This document shows, piece after piece, positions 9,148 through 17,221 of a stretch of DNA of 64,000 nt (position 1 is its first letter; every line of letters starts with the position of its first letter). The stretch lies in the NCBI RefSeq assembly GCF_005502935.1, contig NZ_SCMP01000006.1, forward strand, positions 124,001-188,000. Direction: 5' to 3'. The notes under the pieces were generated by a model. It was not told where the DNA came from. It worked only from the letters and a program-made list of their open reading frames with translations, and did not search any database. The position numbers and the translations under genes are program-made. This DNA comes from Pseudomonas sp. 2FG (GTDB taxonomy: Bacteria; Pseudomonadota; Gammaproteobacteria; Pseudomonadales; Pseudomonadaceae).

Positions 9148-9187
9148 TACGACCCCTTTAGTCATCCTACGACCCCTTTGGTCATCG
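9148..9187. repeat. Tandem 20-bp duplication
   Basis: CTACGACCCCTTTAGTCATC (9148-9167) is followed at once by CTACGACCCCTTTGGTCATC (9168-9187), with one difference. Only two copies are present. It lies in the gap between msrA and the RHS tip module; no function is apparent. Confidence 0.8.
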
Positions 9188-9203
9188 GCTAAATCGCGGC
9201 TGA

Positions 9204-9228
9204 AAAAAAAACCAGCGCATGGCTGGGC
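9204..9228 (-). terminator. Rho-independent terminator behind the orphan RHS tip/immunity pair
   Basis: Read on the minus strand: CCCAGC, loop CATGC, GCTGG, then nine T residues. It lies about 70 bases after the stop of the gene at 9296-9715 and would end transcription of that gene and the RHS tip. Confidence 0.8.
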
Positions 9229-9295
9229 TTAGGATTTCTTCGGTGGGCGGGAAGTTAATCGGTCCGGTTATTAAGTGCTGCGGGTTTCACCCTGC

Positions 9296-9715
9296 CTACT
9301 TGGCTGTAATCAGCGTCTTAAGCATTTTAGTGATTGCTAGGCCTGCCGCCGGTAGCCAACCACCAAAAATTAGCCCCGAGAAAAGAAGCCCCGCCCCATA
9401 CAAAGCCAAATTCTCTTCTAACCAGCGGAGCTGTGTTTCCCAAAATCCTGAAACAAAAACAGACTCCAATATAAAATTAGAAGCCACGCTTGCAATGAGG
9501 ATTATAGAAAGCCTTGCTAAAAGAAAACTCCACCCCTCTCTTTCTCCAAAAGTACAGTGCGCCATCAAGCATAGAATTTGACTGAAAGCGAAGTAATGCC
9601 AGAAGTCATACCGAGCAATGGTCTCTTTCGCCCAATAGAAAGAAACCACTGAAAGGCAAACATAGAGAACACCCTCCCAAGGGGTGATGTGTAATCGTTT
9701 ATTTTTTATTTGCAT
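9296..9715 (-). CDS. Small membrane protein, putative immunity to the RHS tip
   Basis: A protein of 139 residues starting at ATG 9715 ([20 protein letters not shown]); a TTG six bases upstream is less likely. It has four hydrophobic segments: [41 protein letters not shown], and a final [21 protein letters not shown]. It is therefore an inner-membrane protein. No family was recognised. The start overlaps the stop of the RHS tip by 17 bases. A small membrane protein in that place is the usual arrangement of an immunity gene after an RHS C-terminal toxin that acts in the cell envelope. The region is markedly AT-rich compared with the core genome, which suggests horizontal acquisition. The immunity role is inferred from position only. 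Confidence 0.6.
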   Translation of the reverse strand: MQIKNKRLHITPWEGVLYVCLSVVSFYWAKETIARYDFWHYFAFSQILCLMAHCTFGEREGWSFLLARLSIILIASVASNFILESVFVSGFWETQLRWLEENLALYGAGLLFSGLIFGGWLPAAGLAITKMLKTLITAK

Positions 9716-10274
9716 AATCAATCAAATTCCCCGGAAGCCAGGTGCCTGCTGGAACATGTGGAAATGCTTGAGAGCCGCCGATAACGCCTGAAACCATTAC
9801 TGCGCACGTCCCTCCTATAGGGGCACCGCCACGATCTGAAGCTGTTTTTTCAAATTCTTTTTCTTCAGCGGCGGTCGTTTGCTTACACGACTCCTCAACT
9901 TTGTCTCCATTTTTCTCGTGGTATTTTCTGTATGCGTCTTTAGACGCTCCATTACCAGTAAGTAACTCTCCTGAACCAGCACGATTATCTGTGGCGTATC
10001 CCCCCGCTGGGTCATATATCCACGGGCCAGATTCTCCGCTAGAGCCATACAATGCAGCATGATCCGCAACCCCAGACGCACCTCTCGTAACAATGACGCA
10101 CGTTTCTAAGCCATACATATCTACAAAGCTAATGGGGTTACCTTTTACATACCCGTAGGTATTCAGCCCGCCATCCAACCCAATCGGATCACTTTCGACA
10201 TAGCGCCCGGTCTCCGGATCGTAATCGCGGAAGTAGTTGTAAACTAATCTCCGGTACCACCCCTGGCCTTTTGG
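9699..10274 (-). pseudogene. Orphan, 5'-truncated RHS C-terminal tip (core end plus toxin-like domain)
   Basis: The frame opens just after an in-frame TAG (10275-10277) and begins inside the RHS core: [45 protein letters not shown]. It continues into a variable C-terminal domain of about 130 residues. No ATG precedes the core; the only start near it is TTG at 10178. The core DNA at 10189-10241 differs by two bases from 33144-33196 in the full RHS gene. The tip domain has [11 protein letters not shown] followed by [11 protein letters not shown] and later [15 protein letters not shown] His early and a Cys late would fit a permuted NlpC/P60-like papain fold, but this is only my inference. It is probably a silent cassette that could be joined to an RHS gene by recombination. 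Confidence 0.7.
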
Positions 10275-10306
10275 CTACCTATCAGTCACTCAATCCCAAG
10301 AGAAGC

Positions 10307-11839
10307 CTACTGCGGGCGACCCAACGCCACCTCCGATTCCGGTTCTTCCGGCGCATGCAGATCGGCGTAGATGTTCTCTGCTAGCGCAATATCTTCATCC
10401 GTCAGGTGCTGGAACAAACTCGTCCGCTTACGCTTGGAGACACGCCCGCTGTTCTCGTAAATCACCGCGATAATCAGTTCAAGATCCCGGTTCGACAGAT
10501 CCAGTTCGCGATTCATTTGCTCTTTGAATCTATCACGGCGGACGAGATGGTTGACCTCATCACGCATGAGCCCATCCAGAACTCGTGCAGCGCTTTTATT
10601 GACCTCGCCTTGCAGATCAGTGAAGTCCAGGTGGGCGAACAGATGGGCATGCGCCTCATCCAGTTCAGGGTCGCTGGCCAAGTCCCTCCGGTGGTACTGC
10701 GTAGCGCTAAGTAGCCGCCGTGACAGTGCGTCGAGCGTGCCGATATAACTGTCCAGATTGACCAGGAGGCCGGCGGAGATCGGCAGGATGATTCCCTGCA
10801 GCTTGAGGCCCTCATTGGCCAGGATGTCCTGCATGATGAAGCGGGACAACCGGCCGTTTCCGTCCATGAAAGGATGGATGTAGATGAAGCTGTGCGCGAT
10901 CGCGTTTAGCTTCACTAGCGCAGGGGCATCGCTGCGCATGACGCGCTCACGCATGACGAACCACTCCTCCATCATCTCAGGCACTGTTTCCGGCGTCGGA
11001 GGGATTAGATGGATGAGATCCCCGCGACCGAGCCAGTTCTGCAGGTGCCTGTATGCACCAATGGACGGATCGGGACGGCCAGTACCGAGGGCTATCCGAT
11101 GAGTCTCGAACAAAAACTCTTCGTCTAGTGAGCGCTGGCCCGCCTGTTCCAGCACTCGCACAAATCGCAAGATTCGATCAGGCGCCGGGCGCTCGTGCTC
11201 GATTTCGTATGAGCTGCGGGTCTCGGTGGTCAGCAGGTACTGCGCCGCTCTAGCAATCTCGGTGACTGAGAAATCAATCATCTGGTCATGCATGCGCTCG
11301 ACTATTTGCGCATTCAAAAGACTGTCGTCGGCCCAGCCCTGGCGGGTAATCAGCGCTGAAAGCTGAGGCGTTCCCAGGAGATTCATCCGCACGCGATGCC
11401 TGCGCGACATCTCATCTGGGCCGGTGAAATACTTCTCCGGTGGGAGCAGGTGCTCATAGGGAATGTTCTGGGCTGCGTCGGGCAGAGGCAACTGGTGGCC
11501 TGCAATGTTCTCGCAGATATACCAGAGCCGGCGCAGATAGCCGCTGGCTGGCTTCTCAGCGATCGCAGCAGCCAGGTCATCCCGAACAGCGGGAATCTGG
11601 AAGGCGCGCTCCAGGACACCCAGATTTACCCCTTCGTACGAGAGCGCAAACAGCATCTGGTCGATGGGGCGGTGCTCTCTGGCGTACCCCTTGGTGAAGA
11701 CCTCTACTTTCACTCCACCGGCGGACTGAGAGAGCGCTTGGCGCGAGCCTATGACACACTCATGATCAAGCGGCACGCACCGAAGATCGAGGGCGTTGAT
11801 CAGCCAGCTGTATCCGGCTCGCTCAATGGGTTGCCGCAT
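10307..11839 (-). CDS. Fic-domain protein, putative AMP transferase
   Basis: Fic proteins usually transfer AMP from ATP to a hydroxyl side chain of a target protein. The 510-residue product contains the complete active motif HPFMDGNGRLSRF near residue 321, with the catalytic His and the phosphate-binding GNGR loop. Upstream, near residue 205, the segment TETRSSYEIEHERP resembles the SSxxE inhibitory helix of class II Fic proteins, where the Glu blocks ATP binding; this suggests built-in inhibition. The N-terminal 200 residues and the C-terminal helical part, including a winged-helix-like end, fit a large stand-alone Fic protein. The start ATG at 11839 follows an AT-rich promoter-like stretch. 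Target unknown. An unpaired VbhA-type antitoxin lies 7 kb away. Confidence 0.88.
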   Translation of the reverse strand: MRQPIERAGYSWLINALDLRCVPLDHECVIGSRQALSQSAGGVKVEVFTKGYAREHRPIDQMLFALSYEGVNLGVLERAFQIPAVRDDLAAAIAEKPASGYLRRLWYICENIAGHQLPLPDAAQNIPYEHLLPPEKYFTGPDEMSRRHRVRMNLLGTPQLSALITRQGWADDSLLNAQIVERMHDQMIDFSVTEIARAAQYLLTTETRSSYEIEHERPAPDRILRFVRVLEQAGQRSLDEEFLFETHRIALGTGRPDPSIGAYRHLQNWLGRGDLIHLIPPTPETVPEMMEEWFVMRERVMRSDAPALVKLNAIAHSFIYIHPFMDGNGRLSRFIMQDILANEGLKLQGIILPISAGLLVNLDSYIGTLDALSRRLLSATQYHRRDLASDPELDEAHAHLFAHLDFTDLQGEVNKSAARVLDGLMRDEVNHLVRRDRFKEQMNRELDLSNRDLELIIAVIYENSGRVSKRKRTSLFQHLTDEDIALAENIYADLHAPEEPESEVALGRPQ

Positions 11840-12018
11840 GGCGAATTTCCTATAAGAAGCGCGAGAAAATTATAATTTACACGCATTTCCGTAAAAAACT
11901 TATAGCTGATTACCCAGGCCATGAGAATGACAGAGCTGGCCAAGGAGACGAGCCAGACCGCCGGCACTGCCTCAAGGTTGACTGCGCACCCCGTCACCAT
12001 TAGCCTTGGCATCAAGAA

Positions 12019-12070
12019 TAACCCCCACGCCTCGGGCGGGACTCGTCCCGTACTGCGCACCAGGGGGTTA
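12019..12070. repeat. Nested stem-loop between fic and mqsA
   Basis: TAACCCCC (12019-12026) pairs with GGGGGTTA (12063-12070). Inside, CGGGA/TCCCG at 12037-12050 forms a second stem. A T-run (12072-12077) follows on the plus strand. The 344-bp gap 11840-12183 holds nothing else that I can support. It might be a terminator or a recombination end; core residues do not match an integron attC site. Confidence 0.5.
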
Positions 12071-12183
12071 GTTTTTTCTGCCCTCCCAGCACGTCCTCCA
12101 GTGCTCGCGCTGCTCAAAACGCATCAGCGCGCTCAAAAGACAAAGCCATACGCCAAGGCGTGGACTTCACCAGACGTGTGGGG

Positions 12184-12591
12184 CTATGCAGTCCTGACTT
12201 CGTTCAGCAGTTCGGGGTGGCGATCAAGCACTTTGAGCAGTTTCACCAGGGCCAGTGGCGGCTTGGTTTTGCCGTTCTCGTAGCGCGAGAACGCATTGAC
12301 GCCACCGCCGAAAATCTCGGCCGCTTCGCGCTGGTCAAGGGCGAGCTTCTTGCGGACGCTAGTAATAAAACCCGGATCGACAATCGAAGCATTCACCTGC
12401 TTGTTAAATCCCAGCATCGCCGTGCTGACGCGGGCCGACTCGCCTGCATCAAGAACCACTTCGCCACAGGCCGGGCAGAAGTCGCCGGTTACTGCCGGAA
12501 TGGTGGTCGATTCGCTTTTGTAGGTGTACGGCATATCACGGGTGTCATGTACCAGTTCTGCCGCTGCACAAGATGGACATTTCATGTTCAT
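12184..12591 (-). CDS. mqsA: Antitoxin MqsA
   Basis: MqsA binds and inactivates the MqsR RNase and represses their shared promoter. The 135-residue product has the expected two parts. The N-terminal zinc domain has cysteine pairs CPSC (near residue 5) and CPAC (near 40), and includes DMPYTYKSESTTIPAV, the family's typical sequence. The C-terminal HTH domain (about 70-135) includes RKKLALDQREAAEIFGGGVNAFSRYENGKTKPP, which would read operator DNA. The ATG at 12591 overlaps the mqsR stop, the usual toxin-first order of this pair; a second ATG two codons later is possible. A palindromic operator lies before mqsR. Confidence 0.95.
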   Translation of the reverse strand: MNMKCPSCAAAELVHDTRDMPYTYKSESTTIPAVTGDFCPACGEVVLDAGESARVSTAMLGFNKQVNASIVDPGFITSVRKKLALDQREAAEIFGGGVNAFSRYENGKTKPPLALVKLLKVLDRHPELLNEVRTA

Positions 12592-12884
12592 AGCTCCTTG
12601 AAGGACACGATGAGCACATCATCAATGACCGTGAGTTTCAGATAGACCTCTCCGGCTTCCGTGTTAGTCCGGTACACGTCTTGCCAGACCGTATGATCGG
12701 CGTGCGTGGTCATGCTTTTGTAGAAGTCTGCCGGGACCAGCGCCATGACAACGCCGACGATCCCCTCAAAGTCGAACCCCAACGCCGCCCCGCCAGCCAG
12801 GGCGGACATGGTTGAGCGCACTTTCCTTGCTTCGACCAAGGCTTTCACGACTGACAGCTTGCAGTGTGGGGTTCTTTTTTCCAT
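12588..12884 (-). CDS. mqsR: mRNA interferase toxin MqsR
   Basis: MqsR is a ribosome-independent RNase that cleaves mRNA mainly at GCU. The product from ATG 12884 has 98 residues (MEKRTPHCKLSVVKALVEAR), the same length as the E. coli protein. It keeps the signature GFDFEGIVGVVMALVPADFYKSMTTHADHTVWQDVYR and the end VYLKLTVIDDVLIVSFKEL. An upstream GTG in frame (12893) would add three residues but overlaps the operator side, so the ATG is preferred. It lies 42 bases downstream of the recombinase stop, so the pair is next to, or carried with, the IS21-like operon. Confidence 0.95.
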   Translation of the reverse strand: MEKRTPHCKLSVVKALVEARKVRSTMSALAGGAALGFDFEGIVGVVMALVPADFYKSMTTHADHTVWQDVYRTNTEAGEVYLKLTVIDDVLIVSFKEL

Positions 12885-12895
12885 ACAGCTCACGC

Positions 12896-12910
12896 TAACC
12901 TACTAGGTTA
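12896..12910. promoter_or_regulatory. MqsA operator palindrome
   Basis: TAACCTACTAGGTTA, a 15-base palindrome around a single central base, lies 12 bases before the mqsR ATG. It matches the AACCT-N3-AGGTT pattern bound by MqsA in E. coli. It supports autoregulation of mqsRA. Confidence 0.85.
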
Positions 12911-12925
12911 TATTTGGCAACTTGG

Positions 12926-13933
12926 TTAATCGTCTTGAGGTAGGATTTTTCGAGTTACACGGACTCGCCTAAACTTCTTTCTCCGGCCGGAGTCTTGGGC
13001 TGCCGGGTGCGTCCGGCCGTACACGCCCTGCAGATCCGTGACCGTCACATGCGCGTAGATCTGGGTACTCTCGATGCACTGATGACCCAGCATCTCCTGC
13101 ACATAACGAATGTCAGCACCATGGCGCAGCATGTGCGTCGCCGTTGCGTGACGGAGCGCGTGGCAGGAGCCACTCTTGCCGATCCCGGAGCGCCGGATAT
13201 AACCACCCACAAGCGTGGTCAGTTTGCTCTTCTGGATGCGCTTGCCCGTCTCACCCAAGAAGAGAGCCTCGCCGCTGGCCATCGTCACCAAACGGCCACG
13301 GAGCTCGGTCAGATACTTATCAACCCAATCGAGTGCACGCTGCGCAATTGGAACCCGTCGATCCTGTCCACCTTTCCCTTTGCGCACAGTTACCAGCTTG
13401 TGTTTGAAGTCCACGTCCCGGATATCCAGCCCGGCCAGCTCGGCTCGGCGTATAGCCGTGGCGTAGTAAACCTCCAAGATTGCGCGGTCCCGCAATCCCA
13501 TACGACCTTTCGTGAGCGTCTGGTGCAGGATCGGGTCTATCTCATCCTCGTCAGGAATCTGCTTGGGTATCTTGCGATTAACCTTGGGCAGCGGAAACTT
13601 GGAGTAGTCGTCCGAAAGCACAATGCCGTAGTAGTGCAAACGCTTGAGCAGGCCTGTCACGGCCATCAATCGCATGCGCTGCGTCGAGAGCTCCAAGGGG
13701 GTATTGTCACGATGCTTGCGGTACCGGTACACGTATTTGCGGTAGCGCTCCAGGAGCGCCAGATCAACCTGTGTCACCTCGCTGATGCCTTGCTGCTCAC
13801 TCCAATGCACGAACATCTGCAGCAGCGCTGCCTTAGTGTTGGCCGTTGCATCACTTTGCCCGAGCGCTAGGCAATCCTCGATGTAAAAGGGCACGCACGC
13901 TAACAGGCTGGTCGAATAAGTCTCAGCAGCCAT
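12926..13933 (-). CDS. Tyrosine recombinase (XerD-like integrase)
   Basis: A site-specific recombinase of 335 residues counted from ATG 13933 (MAAETYSTSLLACVPFYIED). The longer open frame upstream overlaps the primase-like gene and has no family-like sequence, so it was not used. The N-terminal SAM-like core-binding domain (CLALGQSDATANTKAALLQMF) is followed by the catalytic domain with Arg in TAIRRAELAGLDI, HALRHATATHMLRHG, LGHQ and the nucleophile in STQIYAHV near residue 293. All five key residues are present, so it should be active. It overlaps the preceding gene by 11 bases and is the last of a four-gene operon. It may resolve or integrate the element that carries istAB. Confidence 0.92.
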   Translation of the reverse strand: MAAETYSTSLLACVPFYIEDCLALGQSDATANTKAALLQMFVHWSEQQGISEVTQVDLALLERYRKYVYRYRKHRDNTPLELSTQRMRLMAVTGLLKRLHYYGIVLSDDYSKFPLPKVNRKIPKQIPDEDEIDPILHQTLTKGRMGLRDRAILEVYYATAIRRAELAGLDIRDVDFKHKLVTVRKGKGGQDRRVPIAQRALDWVDKYLTELRGRLVTMASGEALFLGETGKRIQKSKLTTLVGGYIRRSGIGKSGSCHALRHATATHMLRHGADIRYVQEMLGHQCIESTQIYAHVTVTDLQGVYGRTHPAAQDSGRRKKFRRVRVTRKILPQDD

Positions 13934-14777
13934 GATCACCTCCCGTGCTTTCCGGCAACGCCAAGGCGTTCTTGAGGACTTGCGAAAGAGCCTTATCAGG
14001 ATCGCTAACCGTCGAGACAAAGCGGTTGCCATCCAAGCCCTGGGGAAACAAAACCAAACGCACTTCGATGCCGCTGTCAGCAAGCAGATGGGTGATCCGA
14101 TGCACCTCATCCAGCTCGGGACGGGAAGTACCGAAGGCGATGTAGATCAGCCTGACCAAGCTGCTCTGCAGGATACTCAGGTGCTCTTCGTCGAAGCCAG
14201 CAAAACCCATGATGGCGGCCACGTTGGTATATCCGTGACACCACCAGGTCAGCGCTTCCACTGGGCTTTTGCAGAGAATCAACTCGGTAAATTCGAACAA
14301 CGCCTTCTGGTTGAAAAAACCACTGTGCTCCAGATGCCAGTGCACGTGATAAGCCGAGTGCGCGGTCAGCTTGGGCGTAATCCGACGCCCATAGCACCCC
14401 AGGATCTTTCCGTCCTGATTGAGCATCGGAAACACCAGCGCACCACGAAACAGCTCGTGCCCAGAGTCCCTCAGCAGACCGACTCGCATCAGCGCACCTC
14501 TGACCGTCTCTTCCTCCAGAAGGCTCAGATTGCGTAGCTGCACCCCCAGGGATCGATCCGCCAAGCCAAGCCGGAACTTCGCCAGAAGATCAGGTTGGTA
14601 GATACCTCGGCCCTGCAGATAGGCCAACGCCTTCGTGTGGCTGCACAAGGTCTGCGAGTAGTAGTCGAGCACCTGATTGACCACTAGGTTATCCGCCATA
14701 CCGTCGTTGTAGGAGCAACGGGCGATCGGCTGATGAATCACCACATCTTGATGCTGAGTTTGATGGGGCTCGTACAT
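13923..14777 (-). CDS. DnaG-primase-like protein with degenerate Toprim domain
   Basis: A 284-residue protein that resembles the central part of DnaG-type primases without the CHC2 zinc finger. The N-terminal catalytic-domain-like segment is LDYYSQTLCSHTKALAYLQGRGIYQPDLLAKFRLGLA, followed by FRGALVFPMLNQDGKILGCYGRRI. A Toprim-like fold follows, with SPVEALTWWCHGYTNVAAIMGF (the usual first Glu is kept). The place of the metal-binding DxD motif reads IYIAFGTSRPELDEV, with no DxD, and ends VRLVLFPQGLDGNRFV. Primer synthesis is therefore doubtful; a DNA-binding or regulatory role is as likely. It starts three bases after istB and overlaps the recombinase gene, so all four are cotranslated. A later start at 14699 (MADNLVV) is possible. 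Confidence 0.75.
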   Translation of the reverse strand: MYEPHQTQHQDVVIHQPIARCSYNDGMADNLVVNQVLDYYSQTLCSHTKALAYLQGRGIYQPDLLAKFRLGLADRSLGVQLRNLSLLEEETVRGALMRVGLLRDSGHELFRGALVFPMLNQDGKILGCYGRRITPKLTAHSAYHVHWHLEHSGFFNQKALFEFTELILCKSPVEALTWWCHGYTNVAAIMGFAGFDEEHLSILQSSLVRLIYIAFGTSRPELDEVHRITHLLADSGIEVRLVLFPQGLDGNRFVSTVSDPDKALSQVLKNALALPESTGGDHGC

Positions 14778-14779
14778 GA

Positions 14780-15529
14780 CTAAGCCCCCCCATCATCGAG
14801 ACCGAGCTTCTTGCGCATGGAATCGCCGCGCATCTCGATCTTGTGCGCCCGGTGCACGATGCGATCCAGAATGGCATCCGCCAGGGTCGGCTCGTTGATG
14901 TACTCGTACCACTTGGCCACCGGCAGTTGGGAGGCGATCAGGATGGCGCCGGCTCCCGTCCGGTCATCGACGAATTCCAGGAGATCCTGTCGGCCGATAT
15001 CGGTGAGCGGTGACATGCCCCAATCATCGAGGATCAGCAGGTGGCATTTCGCGAGCTTGCTGCGGAAGCCGGCAAGAGAGCCGTCAGCCCGGGCAATTTC
15101 GGTTTCCTCCAGCAATCGGCTGACGCGGTGATAGGCGACGGAGCAGCCGCGGCGAATGGCTTGCATGCCAAATGCGCACGCCAACCAGGTTTTACCGACG
15201 CCCGTAGGCCCGCTGATGAGCAGGTGTTGATGGCGCTCTATCCACTGACATTGCCCCAGCGACAGCAGCTGAGGCTTGTCCAAGCCACGCCGTGGCCTGT
15301 AGTCGATATCCTCCAGGCAGGCATTGCGCATCTTCAACTTTGCCTGTGCCATCAATCGCCGCTGACGACGATTGTCACGGTCGTGGCATTCGGCCTCGAC
15401 CAGCAGAGCAATGCGATCGCTGAATGGCAGGCTCTGAGTACTGGGACTCTCCAGCTGTGCAGCCATGGCGCTGGCCATGCCACATAACTTCAGCCCCTGG
15501 AGCTGCTCGATAGTTTGCTGCTCATTCAT
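14780..15529 (-). CDS. istB: IstB-like AAA+ ATPase, IS21-type helper
   Basis: IstB is the ATPase that helps the IstA transposase capture target DNA. The product from ATG 15529 has 249 residues (MNEQQTIEQLQGLKLCGMASAMA), the family length. Walker A is ISGPTGVGKTWLACAFG near residue 108 and Walker B LLILDDWG near 168; the sensor region IASQLPVAKWYEYINEPTLADAILDRIVH is the IstB signature. The start overlaps the istA stop by eight bases, as is usual for IS21 elements, where translation is coupled. Its stop lies two bases before the primase-like start, which is not usual: IS21 elements normally end after istB. Confidence 0.95.
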   Translation of the reverse strand: MNEQQTIEQLQGLKLCGMASAMAAQLESPSTQSLPFSDRIALLVEAECHDRDNRRQRRLMAQAKLKMRNACLEDIDYRPRRGLDKPQLLSLGQCQWIERHQHLLISGPTGVGKTWLACAFGMQAIRRGCSVAYHRVSRLLEETEIARADGSLAGFRSKLAKCHLLILDDWGMSPLTDIGRQDLLEFVDDRTGAGAILIASQLPVAKWYEYINEPTLADAILDRIVHRAHKIEMRGDSMRKKLGLDDGGA

Positions 15530-17066
15530 GGCGGCTCTCCCCGGCGTAGTAGTCGGAGCCGCGTACATTTGCATGGGGCGGGATCAAGGTGGCAGCGGGA
15601 TGCACTGAGCGGTGCAGCTCATCCAGCCGGTGTAGCAGGATGGAACGTAGGCTTTTGATCGTGGGCGATTGGATGGCCAACGCCCGCGCGCAAGCCGCCT
15701 CGACCCTGGCATTGCCGTAGTTCTTGGCCAGGTGCTGCAACTGCTGACAGGCCTTGCTGCCGGCGATAGAGAAATCAGCCTTACCGTGAAACTGCGCCTG
15801 CACGACCTCCGCGGTAGCAGTACCGAGGCCATAGGCCCATTCGAGGTAATGGTGAGCGGTTCGCGAGGCGTAGGCTTGGTGAGCCTCTGGGCGATGATTG
15901 GGGTTAGTCGTCGCGGTCCCTGGCGTGTCGTCGCGAGGGTGAATGGCTACCCGCTTGTTCAGGTGGAACAGGGCAATGGTCGACGGGCTGACCCGGGCCT
16001 CCACTCGCTCGCCCACCAAACGCCAGGGCACCGAGTAGGCGTGATTCAGCACATAGACGTGATAGTCCGGACCGACCTTCTGAGCGGCCATCCATTCGCC
16101 GTACTCGTAGGGGGCTGGTGGCAGTGGTTTCAACGCTGGTTTGTCCAGTTCCTGGAATCGCTCGAAACGATTGCCGGGCAGGCGCTTGAAGGAACGCCGA
16201 TTCAATTTCTCCAGCAGCTCAGCCAAAGCAACGTTGATCTCTTCCAAGCTGAAGAACTGCCGTCGACGAAGAGGTACGGTCACCCACTGCGTGGCTAGTT
16301 TCACACCGAGCTCTGCTTTGGATTTGTCCTGCGGTCTTCGTACCCGAGCCGGCACCACCACAAAACCGTAGTGCTCTGACAACTCCTGATAGGTCTTGTT
16401 GATCACTGGCTCACTGCCTGGCGTGATCACCGCGGACTTAAGATTGTCCGGGATGACCGTCTTCGGGACACCGCCGTAGAACTGGAACATCCGGTTGTGT
16501 GCATCAATCCAGTCCGATGACTGCTGGCTGGCACAGGCCCAGGCGAAAAGGTAGTTAGAACAGCCCGGTGCAGCGACGAAGACCTGGGCTTCGCGCTGCT
16601 TGCCTTGTGCGGTGTCGAACCACGAAATGGTCTGGCCAGCGAAATCCACAAAGATGCAATCGCCTGCGTAATGGACCTGTCGCATGGTGATATCGATCTT
16701 GCTCAGGAACTCGCGGTAGTAGTAGGTGAACTGTGAGTAGGAGTAGGCCGCGGACTTGAGCTGATCGCGGTATTCGTCCCAGAGCTGGATCAAGGTCTGG
16801 TGCTTGGCCTGCATCAGCTTATGGATGGCCACCCAGTCCGGCATGACCTTGCCATTCTCCTGCTGCCTGACCGCGTGAAAGCAGGTTTTTAGCTGACGAT
16901 CATCCATATCTTGGATGGTGGCCCAATCCCATTCGTTGGCTTGCGCGACGGACACAATCTTTCTAGCGGTATTGATGGAAACGCTCGCCAGCTTGGCAAT
17001 TTGTCGGTGACTCATTGCAGAGCAGCAGTGGAGATGCAACGCCTTACGGTAGGTTTGAACTTGCAT
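15522..17066 (-). CDS. istA: IstA-like DDE transposase, IS21 family
   Basis: IstA carries out the DNA cutting and joining of IS21-type elements. The product from ATG 17066 has 514 residues; GGAGGG lies just upstream, and the GTG at 17081 falls inside that ribosome site, so it was not used. An N-terminal HTH (MSHRQIAKLASVSINTARKIV) is followed by the retroviral-integrase fold with the DDE acids in CIFVDFAGQ, VIPDNLKSAV and SKAELGVKLA. The C-terminal beta-barrel region includes VYVLNHAYSVPWRLVGERVEARVS. The gene is intact. It leads a four-gene operon with istB, the primase-like gene and a tyrosine recombinase. The outer ends of the element could not be fixed. Confidence 0.95.
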   Translation of the reverse strand: MQVQTYRKALHLHCCSAMSHRQIAKLASVSINTARKIVSVAQANEWDWATIQDMDDRQLKTCFHAVRQQENGKVMPDWVAIHKLMQAKHQTLIQLWDEYRDQLKSAAYSYSQFTYYYREFLSKIDITMRQVHYAGDCIFVDFAGQTISWFDTAQGKQREAQVFVAAPGCSNYLFAWACASQQSSDWIDAHNRMFQFYGGVPKTVIPDNLKSAVITPGSEPVINKTYQELSEHYGFVVVPARVRRPQDKSKAELGVKLATQWVTVPLRRRQFFSLEEINVALAELLEKLNRRSFKRLPGNRFERFQELDKPALKPLPPAPYEYGEWMAAQKVGPDYHVYVLNHAYSVPWRLVGERVEARVSPSTIALFHLNKRVAIHPRDDTPGTATTNPNHRPEAHQAYASRTAHHYLEWAYGLGTATAEVVQAQFHGKADFSIAGSKACQQLQHLAKNYGNARVEAACARALAIQSPTIKSLRSILLHRLDELHRSVHPAATLIPPHANVRGSDYYAGESRHE

Positions 17067-17157
17067 GGCTGTACCCTCCACGAAGCCGGATCCAGCTATT
17101 CAAAGGGCGAGCTGGGCCGGCATCGCAAGACGCAATCGAAAAAAGGATACAGAGAGG

Positions 17158-17212
17158 CCCCGAAGCCAGAATCTGCAAACTGGCTCTCGTCTTGACAGAC
17201 CGGGCTTCGGGG
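17158..17212. repeat. Inverted repeat upstream of istA
   Basis: CCCCGAAGCC (17158-17167) is exactly complementary to GGCTTCGGGG (17203-17212), with a 35-base spacer that ends in CTCGTCTTGACA. It lies about 90-145 bp before the istA start, where an IS21-type end or the operon promoter would be expected. No inverted copy of this sequence was found at the low-coordinate side. Confidence 0.55.
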
Positions 17213-17221
17213 ATAAGACTT

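Noticed and set aside
12019..12070. Integron attC-like site
   Set aside because: The arms TAAC/GTTA recall attC core sites, but the right core GTTAGTT does not fit GTTRRRY, and there is no cassette or integron integrase (the recombinase is XerD-like).
11921..12283. Possible 120-codon plus-strand gene between fic and mqsA
   Set aside because: It crosses the nested hairpin and overlaps the end of mqsA, has low-complexity sequence and no ribosome site.
12928..12945. TCGTCTTGA near the recombinase stop as the matching end of the IS21-type element
   Set aside because: It shares only nine bases with the candidate end at 17190-17198 and lies within the recombinase coding sequence; too short to accept.
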